Assembly: GCF_009881055.1 (NCBI RefSeq)
Contig: NZ_WXFG01000033.1
Span: forward strand, 1-64,000
From: Peptoclostridium sp.
GTDB lineage: Bacteria > Bacillota > Clostridia > Peptostreptococcales > Peptostreptococcaceae
Direction: 5' to 3'
DNA length: 64,000 bases
In this document: positions 16,237 through 26,263 of the stretch, piece by piece
Layout: every line of letters begins with the position of its first letter
How positions within the stretch are numbered: the stretch's first letter is position 1
The notes under the pieces: model-generated
The model's database searches: none
Seen by the model: only the letters and a program-made list of their open reading frames with translations
What the model was told of the DNA's origin: nothing
Translations under genes and position numbers: made by a program

Positions 16237-17976
16237 ATGTCCGATAATGTCAGCTTTAAAAACAGGATAGGAACCAAAATAGTGGCAACATTCCTAGCTA
16301 CCGTGCTCCTGGCTATAGGATCGATTTCATTCAGTATGTACAAGCAGAGTTATGATCTTTTCGTAAGCAGCCTCGGCAACAAAAGTCTTACGATTGCAAA
16401 GACAGGAGCTAATGAAATTGATATTGAAGATTTCAAAAAGCTTAATACTCCAGAGGATGAAAAAACGGAATCCTATAATACAATTAGGGAAAAGCTAAAC
16501 GCCATCAGAGAAATTAGCGGTGCAAAATTTCTGTTCACAATGAAAAGGGACAGCAGCGGAAACTACGTATACATCGTTGACGGTCTCGACTACTCTTCAG
16601 AGGATATTTCGCATCTGGGCGACATCGCCGAAAATATAAACGGCAAATTCGATCTTGCATACTCAGGCTCTCCATACATAGCTGATAAAATCGAGGTTTC
16701 GGAGTGGGGCAAGCTCGTATCATCCCTCTACCCTCTTAAGGACAGCTCAGGCTCCATCGTGGGATTAATAGGAGCAGACTATGACGTAGCAGCTGAATAT
16801 GACGCCCTCATTGAAATGCGCACAAAGATAATACTAATCGCCATGCTTTCAATGGCCATAGCTTCAGCAATAGCCATATTCATTTCGAGAAAAATATCAA
16901 AACCCATAGTTAAGACAACGAGCCTCATTAACAAAATAGCAGTACTCGACTTATCGTACGATGAAAGCTACAGCGAGCTTTCGAAAAACAGCGACGAGAC
17001 AGGAGTTATGGCCAAATCGCTTACACAGATGAGAGACACGCTAAGCAATATGGTGCATATTATAAGAAGCTCTTCAGGCGAAATCGATAACCAGGCGGCA
17101 GGGCTCTCTGCTGTAGCTGGGCAGATGGCATCTGCAACAGCAACGATATCCGATGCTATACAGGAAGTGGCGGTCGGAACTGGCGCACAAGCTAATGATC
17201 TGACCAACATCACCGAGATACTCAATAGATTCAGCCGACACATTGAGGATATGGGGAATTCAATAGAAGATATCGGCTCCGGTTCAAAGAGTATACAATG
17301 CAATGCAAGCAAGGGCAGCATAGATATGCGTGAGCTCTCAAACTCAGTGGATTCCGTCGGGAAATCATTCAATGAATTCACTAGCAAGATATCCGTTCTT
17401 GGAGACAGACTCAGTCAGATAAACAAAATAACTGAAATAATCAATGGCATTGCAAGCCAGACCAGCCTCCTGGCTTTAAATGCATCAATAGAATCAGCGC
17501 GGGCCGGCGAAGCTGGAAGTGGCTTTGCTGTCGTTGCCGAAGAGATCCGAAAGCTTGCAGAGCAATCCAAGAATTCCGCAGAGAATATAAACTCCCTGAT
17601 TGCAGGAGTCACTCTTGAGGCGTCGACAATGACAAAAATGACTGATACCATGAGCAACGAACTTGATGACCAGGTAAGGGTCATCAACACAGCCATGGAT
17701 TCATTCAGCAGGATAATCTCCGGTGTGGATGATGCCGTTCCGCGTATTGAAGCCATTGGCTCCGTCACATCCGCCATACTGTGCGAAAAAAACTCCATAA
17801 TCGAAAAAATAGAGTGCGCGTCCTCAGTCTCTCAGGAAGTTTCGGCTTCCTCGGAAGAGATTGCCTCATCCTCCGAGGAAATGAACGCATCCACAGAAGA
17901 AGTCTCATCATCTGCCAAAGTACTTGCACACATGACGCGAGAACTGGCTGCGCAGATGGGAAAATTCCAACTTTAA
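16237..17976 (+). CDS. Methyl-accepting chemotaxis protein
   Basis: 579 residues: membrane segment one at about 13-32, an extracytoplasmic sensor of about 160 residues resembling a single Cache domain ([34 protein letters not shown]), membrane segment two at about 196-215, a HAMP domain, and a long coiled coil. The signalling tip is clear: [20 protein letters not shown] then [23 protein letters not shown]. The C-terminus ends QMGKFQL without an NWETF-type CheR pentapeptide. GGAGGG precedes the ATG. It is an orphan receptor here with no che genes nearby. Likely ligands are small organic acids or amino acids, as for other Cache receptors (inference). Confidence 0.93.
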   Translation: MSDNVSFKNRIGTKIVATFLATVLLAIGSISFSMYKQSYDLFVSSLGNKSLTIAKTGANEIDIEDFKKLNTPEDEKTESYNTIREKLNAIREISGAKFLFTMKRDSSGNYVYIVDGLDYSSEDISHLGDIAENINGKFDLAYSGSPYIADKIEVSEWGKLVSSLYPLKDSSGSIVGLIGADYDVAAEYDALIEMRTKIILIAMLSMAIASAIAIFISRKISKPIVKTTSLINKIAVLDLSYDESYSELSKNSDETGVMAKSLTQMRDTLSNMVHIIRSSSGEIDNQAAGLSAVAGQMASATATISDAIQEVAVGTGAQANDLTNITEILNRFSRHIEDMGNSIEDIGSGSKSIQCNASKGSIDMRELSNSVDSVGKSFNEFTSKISVLGDRLSQINKITEIINGIASQTSLLALNASIESARAGEAGSGFAVVAEEIRKLAEQSKNSAENINSLIAGVTLEASTMTKMTDTMSNELDDQVRVINTAMDSFSRIISGVDDAVPRIEAIGSVTSAILCEKNSIIEKIECASSVSQEVSASSEEIASSSEEMNASTEEVSSSAKVLAHMTRELAAQMGKFQL

Positions 17977-17987
17977 CACCATAACCA

Positions 17988-18025
17988 AAGCATGCCTTGC
18001 GCCATTCGCAGAGGTATGCTTTTTA
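17988..18025 (+). terminator. Intrinsic terminator after the chemotaxis receptor
   Basis: AAGCATGCC pairs with GGTATGCTT (one G-T). An inner TGCG/CGCA stem extends it, and TTTTT follows. Confidence 0.82.
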
Positions 18026-18046
18026 CTTAATGGATAGCTTATATAC

Positions 18047-18093
18047 AAAAAACGAGAAGCGCCGCATTTGCCTTATTGCAAGTGCGGCGCTTC
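18047..18093 (-). terminator. Intrinsic terminator of the DUF1846 gene
   Basis: GAAGCGCCGCA and TGCGGCGCTTC form an 11-bp GC-rich stem with an inner TTGC/GCAA step. On the minus strand it is followed by TCGTTTTTTG, so it ends the minus-strand gene that stops at 18113. Confidence 0.85.
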
Positions 18094-18112
18094 AATTCAA
18101 TATTATGGTTTG

Positions 18113-19621
18113 TTATAAATTGTAGTATAGGTTCTCTGACGGGTACTCAGCGTCTGATGTAACATCAATGTCAAGCTTCCTGTATATCTGCTCGTCGCTC
18201 AGGCTAAGTATTGTCGTTGAATGGGCCTTGCAGCCTTTTAGCATAGGCAGCTTTTCTATGGCAGCCTGCGCCATAGGATTGGTTGCAGCACATATGCTAA
18301 GCGCTATCAGTATCTCCTCGCAGTCAAGAACCGAGCTTCTATTGCCGAGTTTTTTGGTCTTAAGGTCAATTATCGGCTCTAGTATTACTGGAGAGATAAG
18401 GTGAATTTCATCAGCCATGTTGGCCATATGTTTTACTGCGTTGAGCAGCACGGCAGCTGTGGCATTCATAACATCAGATGTTCTTCCGGTTATGATAGTC
18501 CCGTCATCCAGCTCGATTGCCATTGCCGGACATGCGTCATTCTTGGCGGAATTTTGCTTTAGCCTTGCCGAATACTCCCTTGCAGGCATAACTACTTTCC
18601 TGTCCTGCTCCTTAAGATTGAGCTCCTCCATTATGAGCTTCATCCTCTGAGATGTCTCATAATCAATGTAGCCCTTCTTGTATTCGCAGACAGTCTTGAA
18701 GTATCTCCTTATGATCTCCTGCCTTGAAGCCTCTTTAACAACCTCGTCGTCTATTATCCCAAAGCCTACCCTGTTTACGCCCATATCTGTAGGAGACTTG
18801 TATACAGACTCCTGGCCTGTTATCTTCTCGATTATCCTCTTTAGGACAGGGAACATCTCTATGTCGCGGTTGTAGTTTACAGTTATTTCGTTGTAGGCAT
18901 CAAAGTGGAAGGAGTCAATCATGTTGACATCCTTTAGGTCTACAGTCGCAGCCTCATATGCAATGTTAAGCGGGTGCTTTAGCGGCACGTTCCATACAGG
19001 GAATGTCTCGAACTTGGAGTACCCCGCTACCTTTCCGCGTCTATATTCGTGATAGAGCTGGCTAAGGCAAGTTGCGAGCTTTCCGCTTCCAGGTCCTGGC
19101 GCTGTTACTACTACTATCGGCTTAGTAGTCTCAATGTATGGATTCTGGCCGTAGCCCTCGTCGCTTACTATTGTGTCAACATCAGTTGGATATCCCTTTG
19201 TAGCCTTGTGCGTATATACCTTTATACCCCTGCGCTCAAGCTTGTTCATGAAGACAGTAGTGGCTGGCTGTCCTTCGTATCTTGTGATTACAACACTGTT
19301 GACATCAAGCTCATATGCGGCAAGATCGTCTATGAGTCTTAGCACGTCCATGTCATATGTAATTCCAAAGTCTCCTCTGATCTTGTTTCTTTCTATGTCT
19401 CCGGCATAAACGCAGATAATTATCTCAACCTTCTCCTTGAGCTTGTGAAGAAGCTTGATTTTAGCATTTTCGTCGAAACCTGGCAGAACCCTCTTTGCAT
19501 GAAGGTCAAACAAGAGCTTTCCTCCAAATTCCAGATATAGCTTGTCATAGTTATGCACTCTTTCCAAAATGTACTTGGACTGCTCTTCAAGATATTTCTT
19601 TGGATCAAATCCCATCTTCAT
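18113..19621 (-). CDS. DUF1846 domain-containing protein
   Basis: A 502-residue cytosolic protein matching the DUF1846 family across its full length. Recognisable blocks are [22 protein letters not shown] near the start, [42 protein letters not shown] (a P-loop-like glycine stretch), [14 protein letters not shown] and the C-terminal [17 protein letters not shown]. The family is conserved in Firmicutes and has solved structures but no settled function. ATG at 19621 has GGAGGG six bases upstream; the six upstream codons are untranslated. It is monocistronic with its own terminator. Confidence 0.88.
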   Translation of the reverse strand: MKMGFDPKKYLEEQSKYILERVHNYDKLYLEFGGKLLFDLHAKRVLPGFDENAKIKLLHKLKEKVEIIICVYAGDIERNKIRGDFGITYDMDVLRLIDDLAAYELDVNSVVITRYEGQPATTVFMNKLERRGIKVYTHKATKGYPTDVDTIVSDEGYGQNPYIETTKPIVVVTAPGPGSGKLATCLSQLYHEYRRGKVAGYSKFETFPVWNVPLKHPLNIAYEAATVDLKDVNMIDSFHFDAYNEITVNYNRDIEMFPVLKRIIEKITGQESVYKSPTDMGVNRVGFGIIDDEVVKEASRQEIIRRYFKTVCEYKKGYIDYETSQRMKLIMEELNLKEQDRKVVMPAREYSARLKQNSAKNDACPAMAIELDDGTIITGRTSDVMNATAAVLLNAVKHMANMADEIHLISPVILEPIIDLKTKKLGNRSSVLDCEEILIALSICAATNPMAQAAIEKLPMLKGCKAHSTTILSLSDEQIYRKLDIDVTSDAEYPSENLYYNL

Positions 19622-19930
19622 TTCGAACCCTCCGCTCACTCTATGTTATTTAATACACATTAATTAAATTTTATCACAACAAGGTATTATTATCACATAA
19701 TTCGAGTCTAAAGTAAATATTATTTCATGTACATTTTTCATACTATGCGAAGCCTTTTTCATAGTCCTCATCCGGGCCCTAAAACAGGTTTCCAAGTACT
19801 TATTCGGCATTTTGGGATGCAAATTACCCGCCAAGCTGTATAATGTATATGTAGCCTTTATCAAGGCAGCTTAAGCAGCTTAATAAGACAGTATTTTAAG
19901 TATTTATACAAAGCGAAAGGACAGGATATC

Positions 19931-20947
19931 ATGCCAGGCTTAATTACGCACTATCTATGCGGCCTTGAGGCCATTAAGCAAACAAAATCACAGTATGTCA
20001 AAGCGATTGCATCAAAGCGCCATAGCGTATTTAATCTTGGAACGCAGGGACCCGATTTCTTGTTCTACTACAGGGCCTGGCCTTTGGCAGACAGTGAAGA
20101 TATCCCCTATATAGGAAAAAAGCTGCACAGAAAAAAAATCAAAGCCACATTTTCTCAAATGCTTGAATATGTTAAAAGCCAAAACGCCCCAGAAAGAGAC
20201 ATATTATCTGCATATATGCTTGGCTTCATATGTCACTACATTCTCGATGTACATGCACATCCATACGTTTATTATAAAACGGGGTTTGCCAGGAGTGAGA
20301 AGGATGACGCTCTTAAGTATGTCTATTACCATAGGCTATTTGAAACTACTATAGATATCTTAATGTTGAAAAAGATAATGAACCTGACTCCGCACCGACT
20401 GAATGTCCCGAAAATCATAAAAGTATCTGAATCCGAATCAAAAGTCATAGCCGGTATGTTCGAGCATGTAATAAGAAATGTACACGGCGACAATATCACA
20501 GTCTCGCAGATAGTTACAGCTATTAATGACATGCACTCTATTCAGCGAAGGCTTGATGATCCATCCGGGCTTAAGAGACTTCTGATTTCAAAACTCGAGC
20601 ATATGAAAGGGAGCCATCCTCTGGTTTCAAGTATCATTTATCCTCAGGAAATAAGCGACAGCCTTGACTACCTCAATCTAAAAAAAGCGAGCTGGTGTCT
20701 TCCCTGGGACAATTCAGCTGAATTCACCTCTTCATTCGTCGAAATATTTGACGATGCAATCCGTGAAACTCTTAGTATATATGGAGAATTCACTTTGGGC
20801 GCAGAAGCGAGTCGAGGTCACAGGAGATTTCTTGAACTCCTCGGTAATAGATCATTTGCAACGGGAGAGGACTGTGAACTGGATATAGAGTTCGAGTACT
20901 TTGATTGCATATTTGAATCAAGTGCATCCAGTTATTCTTTGCGTTGA
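19931..20947 (+). CDS. Zinc-dependent phospholipase C family protein
   Basis: 338 residues matching the Zn_dep_PLPC fold (PF00882). The N-terminal PGLITHYLCGLEAI, FNLGTQGPDFLFYYR, and GFICHYILDVHAHPYVYY supply His and Asp residues that bind zinc in the family. There is no signal peptide, so unlike the clostridial alpha-toxins it is probably intracellular. This class of signal-less homologues is common in Clostridia and of unproven substrate. The ribosome site (AAGGACAGG) is moderate. The last 120 residues have no recognised domain. It lies just upstream of tRNA-Leu. Confidence 0.82.
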   Translation: MPGLITHYLCGLEAIKQTKSQYVKAIASKRHSVFNLGTQGPDFLFYYRAWPLADSEDIPYIGKKLHRKKIKATFSQMLEYVKSQNAPERDILSAYMLGFICHYILDVHAHPYVYYKTGFARSEKDDALKYVYYHRLFETTIDILMLKKIMNLTPHRLNVPKIIKVSESESKVIAGMFEHVIRNVHGDNITVSQIVTAINDMHSIQRRLDDPSGLKRLLISKLEHMKGSHPLVSSIIYPQEISDSLDYLNLKKASWCLPWDNSAEFTSSFVEIFDDAIRETLSIYGEFTLGAEASRGHRRFLELLGNRSFATGEDCELDIEFEYFDCIFESSASSYSLR

Positions 20948-20994
20948 CATATGATGATTATTTTGATAAAATTTTACTGTTAAAATTTTAATAC

Positions 20995-21081
20995 GCAGGG
21001 ATGGCGGAATTGGCAGACGCACTAGATTCAGGTTCTAGCGGTAGCAATATCGTGAGGGTTCGACTCCCTTTTCCTGCACCA
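20995..21081 (+). tRNA. tRNA-Leu (anticodon CAG)
   Basis: 87 nt including encoded CCA. The acceptor stem GCAGGGA pairs with TTCCTGC (one G-T). The anticodon stem CTAGA/TCTAG encloses the loop TTCAGGT with anticodon CAG. A long variable arm typical of leucine tRNAs and a GGTTCGACTCC T-arm are present. It reads CUG codons. Confidence 0.96.
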
Positions 21082-21084
21082 GCA

Positions 21085-21116
21085 AAATCAAGGCTTTCAG
21101 GGGCCTTGATTTTTTT
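21085..21116 (+). terminator. Intrinsic terminator of tRNA-Leu
   Basis: ATCAAGGC/GCCTTGAT, an 8-bp stem with an 8-nt loop, is followed by TTTTTT. Confidence 0.88.
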
Positions 21117-21150
21117 ATGCTCATCACAAATGCAAACATTTTGCAAACAT

Positions 21151-21178
21151 AAGAAAAAGCCGGGTTTCCCCGGCTTTT
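21151..21178 (-). terminator. Terminator of rsgA (possibly bidirectional)
   Basis: AAAAGCCGGG and CCCGGCTTTT form a perfect 10-bp stem with a 4-nt loop. On the minus strand the T-run lies beyond it, 26 bp after the rsgA stop. Confidence 0.85.
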
Positions 21179-21203
21179 GTGTTCAAAGTGTCAGAGGATA
21201 TTG

Positions 21204-22283
21204 TTAGCGCTTGTTCTTGCGCTTTACAAAATCACGCGCTTCCTTCATTGCCCCTTTTCCACCAAACATGTTCATTATCTTCTCATTCTCACGCTGTTTG
21301 CTGTCTAACTCCTGGTACTTGAGCTCCTTTTGCAGCTTCTTGAAGCTTTCAAGGCGCTTTTCATCAAGCCTTCCCAGCTCGATTGCCTCTCTAACGGCGC
21401 ATCCGGGCTCCTCTTCATGGCGGCAGTCCTTGAAGCGGCAATTCTGTGCTAGGTCCTCTATGTCTGAAAACGTCCTGTCAAGGTCGGCTGCAGCCAGCTG
21501 AAGTTCCCTCATCCCAGGAGTGTCTATTACCACCCCTCCACTTGGAATCATCAACAGCTGCCTGAATGTGGTGGCATGCCTGCCCTTGTCATCATCCCGC
21601 AATCCCTTAGTCACAAGAAGCTCTTCGCCCATCAGCCTGTTTATAAGTGTCGACTTGCCGACGCCAGAGGACCCTATGAAAGCTACAGTCTTGCCCCTTG
21701 CAATATATTTTTTTACATCAAGATAGCCATCTTCGGACATGCTGGATGTAGTAATTATATCTACTCCTAGTGCAACGCTCTGCGCTTTAATTAGCATTCC
21801 TTGGACGTCGTCGCAAATGTCGGCCTTTGTCAAAACCACAACGGGTGTGGCCATGCTGTCCCAGGCTATTGAAATATAGCGTTCAAGTCGGCGCAGATTG
21901 AAATCTTTATTAAGAGACATGCAAATGAACACGGTATCTATATTGGAGGCCACTACCTGATAGTCCTTCGCTGTACCTGCCATCTTTCTCTCAAAGCAGC
22001 TTTTTCGCTTGAGTATGTGGTGGATTATAGCATGGCCATGCTCGTCGCTAGTGCGGTCCACAAGTACCCAGTCGCCTACTGCAGGATAGTCGCTAGAATA
22101 CTCCGCATCGTAGTGCATCTTGCCTGATATCTCGGCGAAGCACTCACCGTCCTCTGTGATGACCTTGTAAATATCCTTGTGCTGCACGGATACTCTTGCT
22201 ATGTGAAGGTTTACATCATACATTGAAGCTTCCTGAATATATTCCTCCGTTAGCCCTATATCTTTTAAATCTATACTTTTCAT
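21204..22283 (-). CDS. rsgA: Ribosome small subunit-dependent GTPase A
   Basis: RsgA (YjeQ/YloQ) is a circularly permuted GTPase that checks late 30S assembly. 359 residues: an N-terminal OB-fold (about 30-100), then permuted G motifs in the order TKAD (G4), GSSGVGKSTLINRL (G1) and DTPGMREL (G3), and a C-terminal zinc knuckle with CRFKDCRHEEEPGCAV supplying three Cys and one His. A basic tail (FVKRKNKR) ends the protein. GGAGGG precedes the ATG. It is monocistronic, unlike the prpC-prkC-rsgA order found in many Firmicutes. Confidence 0.95.
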   Translation of the reverse strand: MKSIDLKDIGLTEEYIQEASMYDVNLHIARVSVQHKDIYKVITEDGECFAEISGKMHYDAEYSSDYPAVGDWVLVDRTSDEHGHAIIHHILKRKSCFERKMAGTAKDYQVVASNIDTVFICMSLNKDFNLRRLERYISIAWDSMATPVVVLTKADICDDVQGMLIKAQSVALGVDIITTSSMSEDGYLDVKKYIARGKTVAFIGSSGVGKSTLINRLMGEELLVTKGLRDDDKGRHATTFRQLLMIPSGGVVIDTPGMRELQLAAADLDRTFSDIEDLAQNCRFKDCRHEEEPGCAVREAIELGRLDEKRLESFKKLQKELKYQELDSKQRENEKIMNMFGGKGAMKEARDFVKRKNKR

Positions 22284-22751
22284 CTATATATCGCCCTCCA
22301 GATTCTTATAAATCCAAGTTTCAAGGGAGACTGCATAAGTTACTGCACATATATCTCCCTCTTAAGCACACTCTGCAGGTTCAAACATATATTCAACATA
22401 AATAATCATTCCTTTGTAATTTGATTTTTATAGTTATATTCTATCATATTGCAAGACAGCCTTAACCAATAAGTTTTCTAAAGTAAGAAGCAGTGACATG
22501 CATATGCAACTATTTATTTTCAAATTTGTATTCCTTTTTATTGGCATAGGTGGTAATATTATTACATATCGGTTTATGTTAAATATATCACATTATTATT
22601 TTATTTTAGTCCCTGTTTGTCCTTACGACTTTGCATGCATCTGTATATTTCAGGCGTTCCGATAATCAAAGCCGCTTTATTTTGGTTAATTTTCTGACAT
22701 TTTATATTTGTTTGCAGGGTTGATTAAATTAAATTTATGGGAGGTAATCAA
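22284..22751. other. AT-rich intergenic region between rsgA and the ammonium channel
   Basis: About 460 bp between divergent genes. I find no protein-like frame, no T-box or recognised riboswitch, and no clear sigma-54 (TGGC-N8-TTGC) promoter. It presumably holds the promoters of both genes. Confidence 0.6.
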
Positions 22752-24032
22752 ATGTCTCAGGCAGCAAAATCAGAACCTCAACATGAAGTGCAACATCTTA
22801 CATCAAAACAGGCCTATTCACCAAGCAAAGCACTCCTGGCTTTTTTTCTGTTCATAATTATTGCCATTGCCGTTGCTTTTCTTCCGTCTTTCAATGAAAA
22901 CCTTGTCCAGGAGGCAGTCGACATTAATGCCGCTGGCGCAAATGCATCCGACTCACCATCTGAATACGGAACGATACTTGACACATTGCAGTATGGGCGT
23001 TCAATCCACATTCTTGCAATGCTGTTGGTGGGCTTCGGTTTTCTTATGGCTTTCATACGCAAGCACGGCTACAGCTCAATCACAGCGACATTCCTTGCTG
23101 TAAGCGTTGCAATCCCTTCATATATGCTAATCAAAAGCTTCGGCGGCGAAGGCTTTGCTATGCCGACCGTGGACATAAAAACCTTTCTATTCGCTGAATT
23201 TGCTGCAGCCAGTCTTTTGATTGCAATGGGAGCTCCTCTTGGACGCCTCAGGATGGACCAATATATGTTGATGGGCCTGCTGTTCATACCGGCATACATA
23301 TTCAACGAGTGGCTTATTCTTGAAAGTGGCTATTTCAAAGGATTTTTCGACACCGGTGGTTCAGTCGTAATCCATGCGTTCGGTGCATATTTTGGAATCG
23401 GCGTAATTGCAAATACAATACATAAATTCAAAAACGACCCCATTTGTGAAAATGATTCCACAAGCAACCAGTTCTGCCTTTTGGGTAGCATGATACTGTG
23501 GCTTTTCTGGCCGTCATTCACAAGCGCAATTGTCACTCCTGACAAAGTGGTTCTTACGGCAATCAACACGGTATTTGCGCTTTGCGGCTCAACATTGGCT
23601 ACATATATATTCTCAACAATCATACGCGGCAAGGTTGTGATTGAAGACATCGCTAACGCTGCGCTGGCCGGCGGTGTGGCCATAGGATCACTCTGCGATA
23701 TGACAACGCCGGGATACGCTATGCTTATAGGGATTGGAGCTGGCACACTCAGCACAGTCGGATACAGCATACTCTCTTTAAAGCTTGAAAAAATTATAAA
23801 AGGCACGGATACCTGCGGAATCAACAATCTTCACGGAATGCCGGGCATTTTGGGTGGCCTGACAGCTATTTTTGTTGCTGGAAGCCCTGGCATTCAAATA
23901 ATCGGAATACTTACAACAGTTGTGATAGCGTTCATTGCAGGCAGAGCCACAGGTTTTGTGATAGGCTTGTTTGGGAAAAAAGCTATTGCATACAGCGACA
24001 AAGATGAATTTGTAACTGAGCATTCTGCTTAG
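22752..24032 (+). CDS. Rh-type ammonium channel (Amt/Rh family)
   Basis: 426 residues with about eleven to twelve hydrophobic segments after a short polar N-terminus. Two signatures favour the Rh branch over classical AmtB: GGSVVIHAFGAYFG in the middle, with the first pore His, and CGINNLHGMPGILGG with the second. The glycine-rich AALAGGVAIGS is shared by the whole family. It would carry NH3/NH4+ (or CO2) across the membrane. No glnK-like PII gene follows, which also fits the Rh type. GGGAGG is seven bases before the ATG at 22752; the five codons upstream overlap that site. Rh-type channels are uncommon in Firmicutes. Confidence 0.85.
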   Translation: MSQAAKSEPQHEVQHLTSKQAYSPSKALLAFFLFIIIAIAVAFLPSFNENLVQEAVDINAAGANASDSPSEYGTILDTLQYGRSIHILAMLLVGFGFLMAFIRKHGYSSITATFLAVSVAIPSYMLIKSFGGEGFAMPTVDIKTFLFAEFAAASLLIAMGAPLGRLRMDQYMLMGLLFIPAYIFNEWLILESGYFKGFFDTGGSVVIHAFGAYFGIGVIANTIHKFKNDPICENDSTSNQFCLLGSMILWLFWPSFTSAIVTPDKVVLTAINTVFALCGSTLATYIFSTIIRGKVVIEDIANAALAGGVAIGSLCDMTTPGYAMLIGIGAGTLSTVGYSILSLKLEKIIKGTDTCGINNLHGMPGILGGLTAIFVAGSPGIQIIGILTTVVIAFIAGRATGFVIGLFGKKAIAYSDKDEFVTEHSA

Positions 24033-24073
24033 AGCCTGACTTCTCAAATTCGATGAATCTAAATACAAAAATC

Positions 24074-24127
24074 AAAATGAGCAGCATCACTCCCAACAAA
24101 AGAGAGTGATGCTGCTCATTTTATTTA
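24074..24127. terminator. Bidirectional terminator
   Basis: AAAATGAGCAGCATCACTC (24074-24092) pairs perfectly with 24104-24122: a 19-bp stem with an 11-nt loop. T-runs on both sides serve the channel gene and the convergent minus-strand gene, whose stop lies at the end of the stem. Confidence 0.9.
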
Positions 24128-24567
24128 TATCTGTCTCTTGCTGTAAATTTTACACCAATAAGTATCAGCATTTGTATTGCCAAGACGATCTCAAATGCCA
24201 TTATAAAATACGGATAGGCTAGCAAGCTCTTGAAAAATCCACTGTTGATTATATACCACGTGACAAGTCCAATTACCATTGCAATGCCTGCTTGAATTTT
24301 TAAAAATCTACTTTTTTTTCGCCTGACAGCAAAGGCCAGAATTCCTGCAGCTAATACTGTAACAGCAATAATCGCTATGCTCTGCAGCCTGAGATTTGCC
24401 GGGGAGTATATCCCCTGGGCATACTTATCCTTCATGTAATACACATGATGCATTACACCGGCTTTCTTAGTCGTCAAGCTGTTTAACTGAACTACAGCCG
24501 CCACTAGAGCTAACTGTATTAAGGCAGCTATGGCATAGGCTGCTTTTATAACTTTGCTACTTTTCAT
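24121..24567 (-). CDS. Small four-segment membrane protein, unknown
   Basis: 148 residues with four predicted membrane segments (about 7-26, 61-80, 91-110, 118-140), a polar loop between the first two (KKAGVMHHVYYMKDKYAQGIYS), and basic ends. I do not recognise the family. It starts 18 bp after the rhodanese lipoprotein stop and so is probably in its operon. The ribosome site is weak (TGTGAGAG). A role in membrane transfer of sulfur compounds would fit the neighbour but is only a guess. Confidence 0.65.
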   Translation of the reverse strand: MKSSKVIKAAYAIAALIQLALVAAVVQLNSLTTKKAGVMHHVYYMKDKYAQGIYSPANLRLQSIAIIAVTVLAAGILAFAVRRKKSRFLKIQAGIAMVIGLVTWYIINSGFFKSLLAYPYFIMAFEIVLAIQMLILIGVKFTARDRYK

Positions 24568-24585
24568 GCTCTCACATCTTTCAAT

Positions 24586-25953
24586 CTATTTTGCAGGCTC
24601 TCCTGTTTCTATTGGATTGCTTGGATTGTTGCTCCACTCTATCCAGCCGTTGCTGTATATTGAAACGTTATCTAGTCCCATTGTGTTCGCATATGCAAGT
24701 ATTTCAGCAACACGCCAGCCGCTGCCGCAGTGGAACGAAAGGTGCTTGCTTGTATCTATGCCTGCATCCTTCCACATAGCCGCAATTTCATCGGCGTTTC
24801 TCATTGTATTGTCAATGTTGCGGTAGTACTGAAGCGAGTTTGAATCGCCTATGCCTGCATAGCCATAAACTGCTCCTGGTATACGGCCCATCTTGTCATG
24901 GTAGCTGTATCCAGAAGTCTTTCCTATGTGCTCTTCCCATGTTCTGTTGTCAACAAGCGTGAATTTGTCCGGAGTTGCAAGTCCAGCTTTTGTCTCATCC
25001 ATAGTGTCTACAAGATCAGGATTAGCAGGTATCACAGCGCCAAAATCGCTCGCCGGAGTCGGCTTGTTGCTTGCAGTTTCAACATCATAGCCGGCAGAAG
25101 TCCAGGCTCCAAGTCCGCCATTGAGTACTCTTACATCCTCAACTCCCATGTAACGGAGCACAAGGGCCACGCGGTATGCTGCCATTTGAGCTTCGCTTGT
25201 AACTATGACTGTGTCGTTCTTTGTAAAGCCGTAGTCCTTCGCAAACTGAGTCAGCTGCTCGTCGCTTGCAAGCATCCATGCTGGAGGCGGCTCAATAAGG
25301 TCAGTGTTGATGTGGAATGCTGTAGGAACGTGTCCCTTGGCATAGGATGTATCCTCCTCGCCCCAGCTTGCTTCAACTATTTTGACTTTCTTGCCTTCCT
25401 CGAAGCTTTCAGGCGTCTTTCCATCAACTATATCCTTAACTACGCTTGCCGGAACTATCATCTGATAGTTGTCGTATTTAACCATAGGCAGGCTGTCATC
25501 CTTCGCCCACTCCTTGACATCGTAAGCATAAAGGTTCTTGTATCCCTTCTCACTCAGATAATTGGCAACGTCTAGAGCGTCCTTGCCGTTTGCATCGTAA
25601 AGTACTATGTTTTTGTCGGAGCTTATCCCTTTAGTCTTTAGAGCCTCATCAAGCACCTTGTCCTTGTCTTCGGCCTCAACCTTCAGCCAGTTTGCCGAAA
25701 AATCGACAGCGCCCTCTATGTGGCCGCCCCTGCTTACGCCGTCAAGCTTCCAGCCGTTGAAGGCGTCGTTTATACGAGTATCCACTATAACATACGAATC
25801 ATCCTTCATTTTTTCCTTAAGATCTTCTGTCGATATAAGCTTTGCCGGACCATTTGTCTCCTGCTGCGGTTCTTCCTTGGCGCATGCTGCGAATGTCAGC
25901 ATCCCAAGTATGATTGCGGCAAGCAAAAGAATGTGTCTTTTTGCTTTTTTCAT
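24586..25953 (-). CDS. Lipoprotein with three rhodanese domains, only the last with active Cys
   Basis: 455 residues. The lipobox LTFAAC (Cys24) anchors it outside the membrane. Three rhodanese modules follow. In the first, the active-site loop reads LYDANGKDA; in the second, VTSEAQMAAYR; both lack Cys. The third has FHCGSGWR with Cys409 in the expected place. Other rhodanese hallmarks are VIVDTRINDAF, GHIEGAVDF, GHVPTAFHIN and LVDNRTWEEH. Two inactive modules plus one active one is an expansion of the usual two-domain thiosulfate sulfurtransferase. AGGAG is ten bases before the ATG at 25953. It probably handles extracellular sulfane sulfur, with the small membrane protein downstream. Confidence 0.88.
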   Translation of the reverse strand: MKKAKRHILLLAAIILGMLTFAACAKEEPQQETNGPAKLISTEDLKEKMKDDSYVIVDTRINDAFNGWKLDGVSRGGHIEGAVDFSANWLKVEAEDKDKVLDEALKTKGISSDKNIVLYDANGKDALDVANYLSEKGYKNLYAYDVKEWAKDDSLPMVKYDNYQMIVPASVVKDIVDGKTPESFEEGKKVKIVEASWGEEDTSYAKGHVPTAFHINTDLIEPPPAWMLASDEQLTQFAKDYGFTKNDTVIVTSEAQMAAYRVALVLRYMGVEDVRVLNGGLGAWTSAGYDVETASNKPTPASDFGAVIPANPDLVDTMDETKAGLATPDKFTLVDNRTWEEHIGKTSGYSYHDKMGRIPGAVYGYAGIGDSNSLQYYRNIDNTMRNADEIAAMWKDAGIDTSKHLSFHCGSGWRVAEILAYANTMGLDNVSIYSNGWIEWSNNPSNPIETGEPAK

Positions 25954-26263
25954 TGTTTGCATTCTCCTCTGCTATGTATTTTGAAAACCTTGAAACAGTA
26001 TACCTAGTATAGGGTATCAAAATCTTTACTTATAGTAAACAAGTTGCGCCAAGTATGATTTTATTCTATGGAATATTTTTATATCATAAAATATTTTTAT
26101 ATTTAAACACTTGCAGATATCAGCTCAGAGTCCTTGAGAGTCCCACGTTTCATCTCTATATAGCATATCTCTGAATTTTTATATCCAATTTCGATTATGT
26201 GTAGTACAATTTTTTTAAAGCAACACATACTTATCAACCACTATTGAGCTCTAAGGAGATATT
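25954..26263. other. Intergenic region between divergent rhodanese and MFS genes
   Basis: About 310 bp, AT-rich, with no protein-like frame. A possible promoter for the minus-strand gene is TATACT-like at about 26005. No RNA structure was recognised. Confidence 0.55.

Noticed and set aside
21001..21207. Plus-strand frame overlapping tRNA-Leu
   Set aside because: It lies across the tRNA and its terminators; no coding evidence.
22284..22751. A sigma-54 promoter before the ammonium channel
   Set aside because: No TGGC-N8-TTGC match could be found in the gap.
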